Source: Rapana venosa (taxonomy: Eukaryota; Mollusca; Gastropoda; Neogastropoda; Muricidae). Taken from it: DNA of 64,000 nt. The position numbers and the translations under genes were made by a program. This document shows, in pieces, positions 48,291 to 60,808 of this stretch. Position 1 is the stretch's first letter. Each line of letters opens with the position of its first letter. The notes under the pieces are model-generated. The model made no database searches and was not told where the DNA came from. It was given only the letters and a program-made list of their open reading frames with translations. The DNA lies in contig CM054138.1 of the NCBI GenBank assembly GCA_028751875.1, positions 38,901,479 to 38,965,478 of the forward strand. The letters are read 5' to 3'.

Positions 48291-48535
48291 TGCTGTGCAT
48301 TTCTATTGATTTGATAATCCTTCGGATGAAACTATAAACCGAGGCCTCGTGTGCGAACACACGCAGAACATCTTGCGCACATGTTAAAACCTGTTCCACT
48401 TTTTGTAAGAGTAGGCCATTGTGTGCCGGTGGGAACAGATGACAGAATTTACAAAACCGCATACACACGGGGACTGGATGTAAGAAAGCACATAAGTGCT
48501 TATTCCATTATCCTCGATATAAAAGAATAAAATAA
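48290..48535 (+). mobile_element. SINE-A copy, body and 3' end
   Basis: GATGAAACTATAAACCGAGG, GCAGAACATCTTGCGCACAT, GTAGGCCATTGTGTGCCGGT, GGGACTGGATGTAAGAAAGC and a 3' end TTCCATTATCCTCGATATAA followed by AAAGAATAAAATAAAA. It lacks the tRNA head. Confidence 0.75.
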
Positions 48536-49001
48536 AAACAAATTTAAAATAATAAAACTGTAGACAGGACTTTCAATTTGCAAAAAAATACTTCTTCAGG
48601 TTCTGGGACATTTAAAAATGTATCCAAGTAGGTTTCAATCAATTTCTGATCTACAATCCTTCAGCCTTGTTCTTTTTACAACAAAGCAGTAATTGCCATG
48701 ACTGTTGAAGCCTCAGCAAAAACTATGGTAGCAAATGAAACATGTTGTGCAGCTGTGGCCGCATTTTCTAGATGATCAGGAAGCATCTACACCCCTGAAG
48801 AAGACAATGTCTCAAATAGTGACATGCAACATGACCATCACAAATAAAACAGCAATATAAAAAAAAAAGTAGAAGTGACCATGCTTGTTGACCACTGTTT
48901 TCAGGAATCTCCAATGGGCACGCAGGAAGCATGGGTATGCGCCCACTGCATATGTAATGTTGGAGGGGATGATGACTTTGTTGTCCTTGCCGTGTGTGTG
49001 T

Positions 49002-49035
<34 letters not shown>

Positions 49036-49214
49036 GAGGGTGGAAGAGGAAGGGACAGTGATCTGCATACATCTAGTTGTGTGTGAAATATGTAAGCTGC
49101 TGTGGTTTGTAAGTCATCATTCATGAATCATTATTTCAGTGTTTGTTACATAAATCACACTTTGCTGGTTAGGCAGTTGTGATTACTTATTATTACATCA
49201 TATTATGGTTACAG
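48535..49214. other. Pecanex intron with (GT)n
   Basis: (GT)n at about 48994-49032. No coding signal. Confidence 0.55.
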
Positions 49215-49310
49215 GTTTAGCACCACTGGCTGAAATAGAGGATGGGGAGATTGTGTTAGAAGCATCTGGAAATCAGCTTGCTGATGGCAGCCCAGACAGC
49301 AGTCTGAATG
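49215..49310 (+). CDS. PCNX: Pecanex exon 4
   Basis: 96 nt; acceptor ggttacag, donor AATG|GTACAG; enters with two bases completing Gly, leaves in phase 1. It encodes LAPLAEIEDGEIVLEASGNQ and LADGSPDSSLN. Acidic, disordered-looking linker with no domain. The exon call rests on splice sites and phase agreement with both neighbours; sequence alone would not identify it. Confidence 0.75.
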
Positions 49311-49519
49311 GTACAGTGAACTTCTTTTATATTTTGGCATTGATGCTTTTATTCACATATGTGAAATATGAGCACACACATACACACTCAGAGCTTTTTG
49401 GCTTAATGTTAGATATGTGTAGAGCAGTGCCATTGTGTATTTTCAGATCATGGCCTTAGTTTTTTGCTTTATGTTTTTGTCAGGTGTATGCTTATTTCTT
49501 TATCCCGGAGGAAGGGGGA

Positions 49520-49880
49520 GGGGTGGAGTAATCATTGGTTAGAGAGCTGAACTCATGATCTGCTGGCCTGGGTTTGAGTCTCTACCAAGAGGCCCATCTC
49601 AGGGGATTTTTCCCCAGAAGTTATCGACTCCAATACCAGCTCCATTACTTTGAAAATCCTTTGAATGAGACTTTAAACTGAGGTCCTGTGTAAAACTGTG
49701 TGCATAACATTGTGTGTACAAGTTAAAACCCATTCCGTGTTTAGGTAGAGTAGGCCATTATGTTCCTGTAGGAACAGATGACAACATTAAAAAAACAAAA
49801 ACGCATACACATTAGTGTCATGTTAAGACATCATCCCCAAAGTCAGACTGCAGCTACCTTTACTCATTTGTTTCTAGTGC
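49520..49880 (+). mobile_element. SINE-A copy with head
   Basis: Head GTAATCATTGGTTAGAGAGC with B-box-like GGTTTGAGTCT; GGGGATTTTTCCCCAGAAGT; GAATGAGACTTTAAACTGAG; GTACAAGTTAAAACCCATTC; GAGTAGGCCATTATGTTCCT; then the 3' part CATCCCCAAAGTCAGACTGC. It gives the full order of the family on the plus strand. Confidence 0.75.
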
Positions 49881-50570
49881 CTGGTTTACCAGTTTCACTA
49901 AACTGGTTTGGGCTAATTATTTCCCTTCCTTTCATGGCCCAGAAATCTGGGATGCAGCTGGTCAGCATAAAAAGTACCCCCTCTCCCCCCATCTGAGACC
50001 CTGATCCTTTGTGATATTGTTTATCAATGGCCTGGTCAATGTTTGTGAAGGGAAGGCCTGGGCCCCTAGAGAGCCATGGGAAAGTCAGTAAGTGGCTTCA
50101 TTTCGTAGCACCTTGAGGGTGGTGGAGAAGTCATTAAGCCGAAAGTGTCTGCATGGGATCACTGATATCCTGCAGGATAGTGTGTACTGTGTACTTTATA
50201 GTGATAGTGTGCAGTGTGTACTCTGCTAAGAAAATGCAGGCATGTTTCATTACTTTTTCATGAACAGTTTGTACACAGGCATGCATGTTTGTATTATTCT
50301 TGACACAATTGTTGGTTTTTAGCTGTGTCACCAACACTGTAATATGTTTAAACTGAAAAAAAGATATTTACTACATTCACTTATTAACACAACAGTGCTT
50401 GATACTTGGGATTTATAATGTTAGATTTAAGTATTGTTTCACTTGAAACTAAGTACCTTTTGTCAGGAATAAACTCTTCTAGAAATTTGGGAATGAAAGG
50501 AAGTACACCTTTTCTGGAACATGGAAAGGAAGGGAAGTAACTACTCACAGAAATGTGCAAATGAAAGAGT
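49880..50570. other. Pecanex intron, nothing recognised
   Basis: No shared repeat or coding signal supported. Confidence 0.45.
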
Positions 50571-50850
50571 TAGTGGATCCGTGGTCTAGCTGTAACGCGC
50601 CTGCCTAAAAAGCATAAAGTCCAGGTTGGAAATGTGCAGTGGTTCGATCCCCGTTTGGGCCAAAAACTTTTCCCCCATCCATTAGACCATGAGTGGTGGT
50701 CAGGGTGCTAGTCTTCAGGATGAGATGATAAACCGAAGTCCCATGTATTAAACAAAATTATTTAGCGCACGTTAAAGAACCCATGGCTTTGATTTGTTTT
50801 ATGCAAGATATAGCGCTATATAAATTCCATGTATTATTATTATTATTAAC
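50570..50850 (+). mobile_element. tRNA-derived SINE ending in the L2-like LINE tail
   Basis: Pol III promoter boxes are visible: A box GTGGTCTAGCTGTAACGC (50581-50598) and B box GGTTCGATCCC (50641-50651). The body contains GGATGAGATGATAAACCGAA and TAGCGCACGTTAAAGAACCC. The 3' end is TGCAAGATATAGCGCTATAT + AAATTCC with (ATT)n (to 50848), the same tail as the L2-like LINEs at 8059, 57326 and 60808. It is probably mobilised by the LINE machinery through this shared tail. Confidence 0.85.
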
Positions 50851-50876
50851 AAGAGAGTTGTCCCTGGCAAAATTAA

Positions 50877-50945
50877 TAATAATAATAATAATGTATGGAA
50901 TTTATATAGCGCTGAATCTTGTAAAGTAACAAATCAAAGCGCTCT
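50877..50945 (-). repeat. L2-like LINE/SINE tail, minus strand
   Basis: Minus-strand reading AAGATTCAGCGCTATATAAA + TTCCATAC + (ATT)n. It directly faces the tail at 50805-50848, forming an inverted pair about 30 bp apart. Confidence 0.85.
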
Positions 50946-51019
50946 ATAGAAAAAAGCTATTCTGATTGGGAAACAAATACATTTACACTATTACAGATAG
51001 GAAAAGTTAACAAAAATAA

Positions 51020-51205
51020 TGGGTGGGTCTGCTCTTGTGGCGACACGCTCTGCCTGGGAAGGGCAGCCCAAATTTCATGCAGAGAAATCTGCCATGACTT
51101 AAAGTGGTGTATAAAAGAAATTAAAAAATAGTATTGGGCAAAAACAGTTGCAAATGCAAAATCTCACAGTTGGTGAACCTCAGAGCTGTTGCTGAAGAGT
51201 GAAAT
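51020..51205 (+). mobile_element. Short SINE-C copy followed by a SINE-A/B-type tail
   Basis: 51020-51125: GTGGCGACACGCTCTGCCTG, AGGGCAGCCCAAATTTCATG, GAGAAATCTGCCATGACTTA, with a TAAAAGAAATTAAAA end; related to 53305-53420. 51125-51205: GCAAAATCTCACAGTTGGTG, AACCTCAGAGCTGTTGCTGA, matching the 3' end of SINE-B at 12430-12490. Confidence 0.7.
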
Positions 51206-51399
51206 TTTTCTTTTGTTACTTGTTTATCAATTGGATTATATAATGCACCAAACTGTACTGAGCTCAGTTGTTATCTTTCTGATATTCCATCATCTTTGAC
51301 GTCATCCAGTTTTAAGAACTAAAAACAATGTAAAGCTACAATGGTTATTAAACAAACAAACCAATGGATGCATTAACAACCCACTGTGTTTTCCCCCAG

Positions 51400-51721
51400 A
51401 CACCCGAAACTCCCTGACGTGGTCGCAAGGGGGTCAAGACATTCCGTTCACCATCACCACACAAGCTGACATAGAACTGCAGCCTCGCCGGTCCCTGTCA
51501 GCAGCTGGGAGCACACAGGCCAAAACGTTCAAAGAGGAAAGTGATTCTGACCTCTCTCCAGAACACATTCCACGCTGTAGGGTTCGACGTGATCGCAAAG
51601 CTGTTCGACGGGCTGTTAGTGCCCTGGAGACCAGTAGTTCCCCCATGCTGAGCACTCTTCAGACAAGACATCTTGCCAGCATTCCTGTAGCTCAAAGATT
51701 CAAACCTTTTCATCCTAACAG
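51400..51721 (+). CDS. PCNX: Pecanex exon 5: basic, Ser-rich linker
   Basis: 322 nt; acceptor tttcccccag, donor AACAG|GTAGAA; enters with two bases completing Asp, leaves in phase 2. It encodes TRNSLTWSQGGQDIPFTITT, QADIELQPRRSLSAAGSTQA, KTFKEESDSDLSPEHIPRCR, VRRDRKAVRRAVSALETSSS and a tail to RFKPFHPN. No domain; rich in Ser, Arg and acidic patches, as in the long variable linker between the N-terminal and multi-pass membrane parts of pecanex. Membership rests on splice phase and position. Confidence 0.85.
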
Positions 51722-52240
51722 GTAGAACTGCTTTGTTTTCAGACTTAAGCATTGATACGACACCATTCTTTGTGCTTGTGTTTGATTATGCAGAGTAGCT
51801 GGGTTTATGCTTAGTCAATATATTTGAAGTTTATAGCATACATATTGTTTTATAGTTTACAAACATTTATATATATATTTTTATGTAAAAATCTGTTTTG
51901 AATTTGTAGCGTATTGTTAAAACAGGCATGGGATTTCACTCATTAAAAAGGGAAAAATTGGAGAAAAGAGGAAAGCCCGATCAGTACTTGCGGCAGTCAG
52001 AAGTGCAAGTAATAATTCTTGACAGGCTCTATTTGCAGACTTGTGCATCCTCTGTATTCTTCTGTATTTGTTCCAGAAAAAAAAAGGAAAATATGCAAAT
52101 GACGTATATCAAAATCTGATTTTCTTCAATAAAAAATCAGAAACTCAAACACATTGTCAGCTATTGTTCAGACTTGTCTCCCCTTACTATGCTGTTGTGC
52201 CATGACCTTTGTTGGCTCCACTTTCACAACAGTATGGCAG
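51722..52240. other. Pecanex intron
   Basis: AT-rich intron sequence, no other feature. Confidence 0.6.
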
Positions 52241-52337
52241 AGAACATGATGGTGATTTTTGCAGGAAAACTGACCAAACTGACAAATGTCAAGCGAAGAA
52301 AAATGTGGAGCAAATCCAAAATGATGTTAATGGGCAG
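52241..52337 (+). CDS. PCNX: Probable pecanex exon 6
   Basis: 97 nt; acceptor agtatggcag|A, donor GGGCAG|GTGAGA. The first base completes Arg from exon 5 and the frame EHDGDFCRKTDQTDKCQAKK + NVEQIQNDVNGQ is open to a phase-0 donor. An alternative acceptor ten bases upstream (cacaacag) would put the exon in a frame that does not join exon 5 in the same reading. No homology can be claimed for such a short hydrophilic piece, so it stays provisional. Confidence 0.55.
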
Positions 52338-52339
52338 GT

Positions 52340-53300
52340 GAGAGGTGAGAAGAGGTGTATTTGTGAATTTAGATGCACAAACAGCAAAACTGGTCGTTTG
52401 TTCTTCTGAGTGAGACACAGAACCTCAACTTCGTCACTTGATTGTGAAACTTGTGCTTCCATCTGTAAGTGATGTGGAAGACGGTTGGAAAATAACAATC
52501 TAAGAGCACTTTAAGTTATAAAAGCACCAGTCTCTTGGAAAATCATGGAAGGACAATCCTTTTAGCTTTCTGCGTCTTTTGGTGGAAAATCAGTTTTAAA
52601 GAGAAGGATAGTTGAAATGCCAGAGTGGTTCATTTTAAACCAATATTGGTGTTGAACACAACCATATCTGGAGAGTCCACTTTGAACATACATGGTTATT
52701 TGATTGGCTTTGATTGGGGACTATAACTGGAGAAGGGCGTAGAATATTGCTTTAAATGGACACATGTCATTAAATAGACATAGAATTTACAAGGTCGTCG
52801 GTAGGAAGTAGGGGGTGAAGAAATAAAAAGAATCTTCTTCAAAAGCAAAACAAGAAAACAACAAAAATTACCTTTGCACTTAGAGTTCATCAAGAACACT
52901 TTCGTTTGTTGCTCAAAAGTCATCTGCAGGTTCTTTTGATTTTAGGGACTTTCTTTCATCTAGCATAAATTGCATCTTTCAAAAGTTTTCCCTCAGACTG
53001 TGAAATGGAGTTTTTCATTCTGGGAGCTAAACAAAACATTTGTGCCTTCTTTGCAGCTTGCAAAGATAATTATGAAGATATTTCAATCAGTTTTCAGCCA
53101 TCTTCTTCAGTAGATGTTTAATTGCTTTTTTCCCCTTTTCTATTGGCAAATTTTCAGTTTCTGCATCAATAATTTGACCCAGATACTGGAGTTACAGTGT
53201 GACAATACAGATATTGTTGGTTCAGATCCAGTCTTCCTCAGATTTTAAAATACTTTGTGACGATCGCACTTTACATTTCCAAACCTTCAACTCCATAATG
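52340..53300. other. Pecanex intron, nothing recognised
   Basis: No supported gene or repeat. Confidence 0.45.
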
Positions 53301-53304
53301 GTAC

Positions 53305-53420
53305 AAAGGGTGAAAGGGTGGCGCAGCGCTAAGTGGCGACGCGTTCTCCCGCTCTCCCCGGGGAGAGCAGCCCGAATTTCACGGAGAGAAATCTGCCCTG
53401 ATTAAGTGGTTGAAATAAAA
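53305..53420 (+). mobile_element. SINE-C copy, short tRNA-like
   Basis: GGTGGCGCAGCGCTAAGTGG (A-box-like), GAGAGCAGCCCGAATTTCAC, GGAGAGAAATCTGCCCTGAT, ending TGAAATAAAA. Shares its body with 51020-51125. Confidence 0.65.
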
Positions 53421-54880
53421 TCTGACGCTTGATTTGTGCTTTACAACGATTCACGTTATAATTCCGTAATTATGTATATTATTAAAGCTGCGCTGTTTGC
53501 TAGACAATGTTTCTTGAATGGGTTGTCAAAGTCTCTGAGTAACATGTCTGACGTGATGTCATATAACAGTCTCGTTTCCGGTAATTTGGTAGACTCGAGT
53601 TCTTCGGAAGTTTTCATGTTACATTGACTTGAGTGAAGTGTTTTGTGGTTAACCCAATAAGGGGACAGTTCAGTGTCTTAGGTTTGTAATGTTTGGTATT
53701 CAAAAAGTGAATGCAGAATTTTGGTCATTTTCAATTATCAAAGAGGATGCACAGTCTCTAGTCGTTTTGACTGGTGGTGTATTGAATGAATTTTTGTTCT
53801 GACAGCAGAATCGTGCAAATATTAAAAAGAAACTACTGATGGGTATTCCCATGCCTGTAAAAACTATTTTGGATTGCTGTCATGTGTATTTGTGAGTGAA
53901 TAATAACACTTACTTCCATCCTTTCTGACAAGTAAAGTTCTACCATTTTGGGATGACCGGTTTGCAATATTATATATGTCATGTCATATTGTATCATATT
54001 GTAATGTTCAGTGTTGTAATTGTATTGTATTGTGTCATATCCATAAGCATCAAGTTATGATCACTGCCAGTGTCAACTCTAGGGAATGTTCTTGTCTGAA
54101 CCGTGTTACTGCTAGACTTGAAGTGTTGAGCCAGCCCGTTAGAAGCATGCCAGGCTGTTCTTCTGGACAATGTGTGGGGGTGCATGGTGTTGGCAAGGGG
54201 GAGCCTGTAGCTGCTGGCAAACTCCACAAGGCTTAGCCCTCTGAGATTTGTTTATCCTACGCCAAACTCCCCACTGTTCCAGCCCCAAGGTTCATAGGGG
54301 CCTTTTAAGTCCTTAAATGTGATTTGGATTAAAAGGCTTTTTAAGTCCTTTGATTCAGCAAGTTGGTCCTTTTAAAATATCATCAGGTCCTTTTAATTGC
54401 TGAAAAGTACTTTAAAGTCCTATTGAATCAAGCAAAAAGGCATGACCAGGCATGGTACATCTCCGTGAATTCGCGGAAATCCACAAATTTGTTTACTTTT
54501 TTTTAAAAGGAGAAAAAAAAGAACCCCCCCCCCCCCTGAAAACTGTTCAAGGGATGTAACTCTTCCATGCCGATTTCTTCCCTTCTCTGCTTTACCTTAC
54601 TATAGGTAGCAAGTGAAGTGAAGGGGGCCACCTTACCAATAATGGGTATCCAGTTTCATAAAAGGGATGGACTAGCACTCTAAGGCAGTACAAAGGGGTG
54701 AAGGGGCATGGTTAGGAAGAAAGTGGATGGGAGTGGGGGGCTTTCACAGGCTGGTCCACTTCAGCCCTGCCTGGGATCAGAGAGCCCTGTTTGTAAACAG
54801 AACAATCAGCAGGCAGAGCAGCCTTCCCCTTCTTTTTCATGGAGAGACCCCCCCAAAAAAAGACCAAAAAAAAGACTGTT
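53420..54880. other. Pecanex intron, with CCTTTTAAGTCCTT-type direct repeats
   Basis: At about 54300-54425 the motif CCTTTTAAGTCC(TT) is repeated several times with spacing of 30-40 bp; similar motifs occur at 62390-62445. A C-run is at about 54525-54538. No gene is supported. Confidence 0.5.
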
Positions 54881-54923
54881 TGTCTCTCACTCTCTTTATT
54901 TCTCTCTCACACACACCCTCTCT

Positions 54924-54957
<34 letters not shown>

Positions 54958-55171
54958 CCTCTCTCCACACATACACACACACACACATTTCTCCCTCTCT
55001 CCCTCCCCCCTCTCTCTCTTATCTCCCTCTCTCTTACACACATACAGACTCTTTTTCCCTCCCCCCTCTCTCTCTTTCTCTCTCTCTCTCTCACAACACA
55101 CACACACACACACACAGATGCTTTTTTCTTTTATTACCCATGTGCTTCCCCTTCACCACAACCTCCCCCAC

Positions 55172-55254
<83 letters not shown>

Positions 55255-55320
55255 CTCTCTCTCTGTGTTTCTCTGTCTGTGTGTGCCTCTCCTTTCTCTG
55301 TCTTCCACTATCTGTGTAGT
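54880..55320 (+). repeat. Long CT/CA compound microsatellite
   Basis: Pyrimidine-rich (CT)n with interspersed (CA)n over about 430 bp. Reading frames of 168-232 codons across it are Ser/Leu/His/Thr low-complexity artefacts. Confidence 0.95.
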
Positions 55321-55589
55321 GCACATTTGTCTAGATATGTTCTAATTTGGGTTAAAGAAATGACTGATAAAGTTATTATAGGAGAGCTTATTTTAGGGCA
55401 GAAATTGCTCAGTATGAAAAACTGAAAGTAGTTCAAAGAGAGGCTTTTTTACAGGCTAGAATTGCTGAAAAACCTTCTGCCCTTTGACCCCGTCAGGGGA
55501 CAATGCCCCCTGGACCCCCAAACCATTTCAGGGAAAAATGCTTTTCCTCCAATACCATGCCTGATGACAAATCATACCTGACTCAAATG

Positions 55590-57326
55590 ACTCATACCCG
55601 CTATCACAAAAATAGTAAACTCATCTCTTGTTTCAGGAAATGTTCCATCAGCTTTCAAAACTGCTATTGTCACACCTCTACTAAAAAAGCATGACCTTGA
55701 CCCAAACATTCTGAAGAATTATAGACCTGTTTCCAGTCTACCTTTTATTTCTAAAGTCCTTGAAAAAGTAGTTCTCAAACAGCTCAACAACCACCTTCTC
55801 TCCAACAATCTTCTTCCTGAGTTTCAGTCTGCCTATCGCGTCAACCACAGCACTGAAACCACCCTAGTACACACTTTAAACACGCTTCTTCTCGCTTCTG
55901 ACTCAAGGGAAAATCTCCCTTCTCACTCTACTCGACTTATCAGCAGCCACTTATCAACAGCCTTCGATACTATAGACCACTCAATTCTTCTCTCCTGTCT
56001 TCAAAAAACTTTCGGTGTTACTGGCACAGCCCTCACCTGGTTTAAGTCATACCTTACTGACCGATTCCAGACAGTTGCAGTAAACAAGATTCAATCAATA
56101 CCTGCCAAACTGGATTGCGGAGTCCCACAGGGATCAGTTCTAGGCCCTGTTATTTTCACTCTTTACACTGCCCCACTGTCACATATAATAAACTGTCATC
56201 AAATCAACCATCATTTTTACGCAGATGACGCTCAGATTCAAAGTGTTACTCCTGAAAATCTGCCTTCTCCACTGACAAATATGGCCTGCTGCTTTGAAGA
56301 TATTCAAAACTGGATGATACAGAACAAATTACAGCTAAATGCAGATTAAACTGAAGCCATGCTTGTAGAGACCAAACACAAACTCTCTTCCATTACATCA
56401 GTTTCAATAGAACTCGGCAATACATCAGTCCCTCTATCCACTGCTGTGAAGTATCTAGGTGTCGTTATCGACAACACACTCTATGAAAAAATTAATCACC
56501 CAGACCTGTCAGTCGTGCTACTATCAATTACGGCGTATTAGTGCAATTCAAAAGTACCTGTCCACCGATGCAACAGCTGGACTATTGCAATTTTCTTTTG
56601 TCTGGTCTGCCAGCATCATCTATCCACTCCCTTCAACGTATACAAAACTCCGCAGCTCGACTAGTTCTCAGAAAGAACAAATCTGAGCACATTACCCCTC
56701 TCTTGTGATCTCTCCACTGACTGCCTATGCCACAGAGAGTAAATGATAAGATCAGTACCCTCTGTTACAAATGTCTCCACAAAACTGCACCCTCCTACCT
56801 CTGTGAATGTCTTAACCTGTACACTCCTTCACGTTCCCTCCGCTCTACTGCAGATACCTTGTGCCTACGAATACCTAGATTCAGCCAATCCACTGTTGGC
56901 CACCGCTCTTTCTCTATTTCGGGTCCATCGACCTGGAATGAGCTCCCTCTCTCTCTTCGCCAGAAACCTAGTTATGACACTTTTAAATCCGGCCTCAAGA
57001 CATATTTACTCAAACCTAAGATTTCCCCCCTCCTGTTTCATATCAGAGATATCCCACCTTCACTAACCCATGTCCTATCACCCTGCTAAAGTATACAACC
57101 TGTGTGAGTGTGTGTGTGCTTTTGAAAAACATTTGACTATTGAAATATTATTTCATAGATTTTGTCTGCAGCGCACCATGTTTGTAAATATCTGTTTGTT
57201 TAAACTATTGATTATTTATCATTGATTGCATGACTGCGTAAGATTAGGTTGAATGCATGCGCTTTGATTTGTCTTTGCAAGATATAGCGCTATATAAGTT
57301 CCATTTATTATTATTATTATTATTAT
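55590..57326 (+). mobile_element. L2-like LINE copy 2, 5'-truncated and broken
   Basis: Starts near ACCCGCTATCACAAAAATAG, equivalent to position 6345 of copy 1. RT pieces visible: KNYRPVSSLPFISKVLEK, GVPQGSVLGPVIFTLY and FYADDAQI (near 56214-56235). Lesions include a duplicated TTATCARCAGCC near 55940-55962, a stop after NAD near 56343, and a 30-odd-nt deletion near 56575. 3' tail TGCAAGATATAGCGCTATAT and (ATT)n end at about 57326. Confidence 0.9.
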
Positions 57327-57329
57327 AAA

Positions 57330-57825
57330 TCAGATACAAAATTTCTCTTCCTGCTGCTAAGTAGGCAGCACCAATGTCCATTGCTGTAGCAGACGAAATT
57401 TAGCCTTGATCCCCTAGCTTGGCATTTCCTTGTTCAGTGCATTCCATATGACGTCATAGTGTGACCAGACACTGGTTTAACCACATTGCTAATGATTACA
57501 GCATGTTATTGTGTCAGTTAATTTTCTTTCAAACTTTCTCTCGTATCACAGCACATTTCACCATCTGCAGGCAAGAAATTGCAAAATGTTAAGAAAGGAA
57601 TCTTTCTCTGATTTCTTTTTACAGAAAGTAGTGGTTTATCATGTTAAAGTTTGCTAATTTAATGAATGACACCGAAAGGTAACTTAGGTGTATGCTGCAT
57701 GTCTTAGCATCCCAAATTAAAATTCTTCCCTGGCCTGCTCTTTCTTTGTCTTTGACTTTTTGACATATACTGTGTACATAGAACAGAGATAGCATTCGTT
57801 TTGCTGCACTGAAAATCAAAATGCC
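57330..57825. other. Spacer between two LINE copies
   Basis: About 0.5 kb of unassigned sequence; no coding signal. Confidence 0.5.
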
Positions 57826-60808
57826 TCACCGAAACTTGGCTTAAACCACATGGCCATGAGCCAAAAATAAAACACCTGACTCCTCCTGGATATAAAACCA
57901 TTTCTTTCCCCCGACTCTCTCGAGGAGGTGGGATTGCCATCATTCTCAAAGACATATTGGAACCATCCTTCAATTCTCACATGAATCTTTTGAAGTTTGC
58001 GAAATCAATCTCAACCTACCTGGCCACTCTATTACTATCTGCTGCCTTTACCGTCCACCTCCTAGCCGTAAAAACAACCTAACATCTCCTCTTTTTCACC
58101 AAGAATTCCAGTCACTCCTCGACCACTACAGCCTCTCTCCCACTAAACTTATAATTCTTGGTGACTTCAACTTCCATTTCGACAACCAGTCTTCTCCAGA
58201 TGTCAAACGTCTTTCTCTTTCTCTGTCCAACCATCTCTCTCTCAACTGGTAAACGAAGCAACGCACAGATCTGGTCATATTTTAGACTGGCTGATTACTA
58301 ATGCTTCATTCAATCTTGTCACATCTGTTTCTGTCACCGACGAACTGCATTCTGATCATTCCGCCATTCTTTTCCATCTCAACATCACAAAACCTGTCAG
58401 AAAGAAGAAATATGTTACTCGTCGTAATCTTAAGGCCTTAGACATTCATACCTTCTCTTCCCAAGCTTCCGAACGTTTTTCACAAACCTCTGACCACACT
58501 GACCTCTCTGATCACTATAACACTATTCTCCGCCAACTGCTTGATGAGCATGTACCTCCTACTGACCATCTCCTCCCTGACAGACCCTGTGCGCCATGGT
58601 ATACCCATGACATCTTGATAGCGAAGCGCAATCGCCGGCAACTAGAACGGCAGTGGCGGAAGTCAAAAACCGAAATTAACAAACAGCTTTTCCGAAAACA
58701 AATAAACAAAGTCAAACTCTTAATCCATTCAGCAAAGACAGACTACTACTCTTCCCAAATTCTCTGTGCTACATCCATAAAATCTCTTTTTTCCCTCACC
58801 TCAAATCTCCTTGGATCTGCAAAAACAACTCCTCTGCCTAACACCCACAGCCTGTCTGAACTTCCATCCATATTTTCTGCCTTCTTTCAGACAAAGTTCG
58901 AAACATACGCTCCAGACTTGATCAAAACTCAATTCCAGCCTGCGCCTCCTGACCCCCAGTTCACTGGCACTCCTCTCTTTTCCTTCCATCCCACAAGTGA
59001 AAAAGAAATCATGACAATTCTGAAGGAAATGACTATAAAATCATGCGACCTTGATCCCTAACCTGCTCCTGTTTTCTCACAATGCCTTCCACAACTTGTG
59101 CCTATTATCACTAAAATAGTAAACTCATCTCTTCAGTCAGGAAATTTTCCATCAGCTCTTTAAACAGCAATAGTCACACCTCTACTGAAAAAGTACGACC
59201 TCGATCCAACATTCTGAAGAATTTAAATAGGCCTGTCTCAAACTTACCCTTTGTCTCTAAAGTACTAGAAAAAGTTGTTCTCAAACAGCTCAACAGTCAC
59301 CTTCATTCCAATGATCTCCTTCCCACTTTTCAGTCTGCCTATCGCCCCAACCACAGCACCGAAACCACCCTAGTCCATACTTTAGATACACTTCTACTTG
59401 CTTCTGATGCAGGAAAAATCTTTCTCCTCACTCTTCTTGACTTATCTGCAGCCTTTGATACCATAGATCACTCAATTCTTCTTTCTCGCCTCCAAAATAC
59501 GTTTGGTATTAATGGCACAGCCCTCACCTGGTTTACTTCATACCTCACAGACCGGTTCCAGAAAGTTATTGTAAACAAAATTCAATCAAAACCTGTCAAA
59601 ATGGAATGTGGAGTCCCCGCAGGATCAGTCCTGGGCCCTGTTCTCTTACTCTCTACACTGCTCCACTCTCACATATAATAAACAACCACCCTATGATCAT
59701 CATTTCTATGCCGATGATACTCAACTTCAGTGCAGCGATACTGTTGAAAACTTGCCTTCCCTCCTGACAAATATGTCCTAACAGCCTTCAAGACATTCAA
59801 AACTGGATGACTCAGAACAAGTTACAACTTAATGCCCATAAAACCGAAGCCATGCTCATAGGGACCCAACATAAACTTTCCTCTATCACAAAAACTTCAA
59901 TAGAATTCGGCAATACGTCAGTTCCTTTGTCCAACTCTGTGAAGTATTTAGTAGTTCTTGACAACACACTCTCTATGATAAAATTCATCACCCAGACCTG
60001 CCACTCTTGCTACTATCAATTACGGCGCATAAGCGCGATTCGCAAGTATCTGTCCACTGTGCAACTTCCAAGCTTGTCACATCTCTTATTCTTTCACGTT
60101 TAGACTACTGTAATTCTCTTTTGGCTGGCCTACCAGCATCATCTATCCACTCTCTTCAACGCATACAAAACTCTGCAGCTCGACTGGTCCTAAGAAAGAA
60201 AAAATCTGAACACATTACTCCTCTTCTGCGATCACTTCACTGGTTGCCTGTCTCACAAAGACTGGAGTATAAAATCAATACCCTCTGTTTCAAATGTCTC
60301 CACAAATCTGCACCCTCTTATCTCTGTAACTGTCTTCACCTGTACACTCCATCCCTTCGTTCAGCCGCAGATACTTTGTGCTTTCGAACACCCAGATTCA
60401 AACAAACCACTGTTGGCCGTCGCTCCTTCTCTGTTTCTGGTCCATCCACCTGGAATGACCTCCCTCTTTCACTTCGTCAAAAGCCTTCTCTTGATTCCTT
60501 CAAATCCAGCCTCAAAACACACTTATTTCCTACCTGAGACTTTCCCCCCACATATCTGTCCCTAATTTTCAACAGCATCTTTCACCTTCTAAGTGTTGTT
60601 CCGTGTGTGTCGTGTGCGTGTGTGTGTGTGTGGTGTGCGTGCGTGCGTGTGCGTGCGTAGTGCGCGCGCATGGATTTGAAATCTGTTGCTCATTATGTTT
60701 AAGGAGAGTTGCATGCCTGTAAATGATTGAGTGCAAGCGCTTCGATTTGTTTGTTTTTTACAAGATTCAGCGCTATATAAATTCCATATATTATTATTAT
60801 TATTATTA
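57826..60808 (+). mobile_element. L2-like LINE copy 3, truncated inside the endonuclease, broken ORF
   Basis: Begins at the equivalent of about 5040 in copy 1 (TETWL region). It runs through endonuclease pieces (FPRLSRGGGIA, LGDFNFHFDNQSSPD, SDHSAILF-like), the linker 58615-59061 (NRRQLERQWRKSKTEINKQL, KSCDLDP), RT pieces (LLDLSAAFDTIDHSILL, FYADDTQL at about 59706-59730) and the C-terminal domain 60007-60537 ([22 protein letters not shown]). Stops and frameshifts occur at about 58250, 59060, 59160, 59650, 59780 and 60055. It ends in GT-rich sequence (60605-60660), the tail GATTCAGCGCTATATAAATT and (ATT)n at 60790-60808. Confidence 0.92.

Noticed and set aside
50571..50665. Possible functional tRNA gene
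   Set aside because: A and B boxes are present but the acceptor stem does not pair convincingly, and the sequence continues into a SINE body with a LINE-type (ATT)n tail.
54708..55425. Overlapping frames of 168-232 codons
   Set aside because: They cross a CT/CA microsatellite and encode only Ser/Leu/His/Thr low-complexity sequence.
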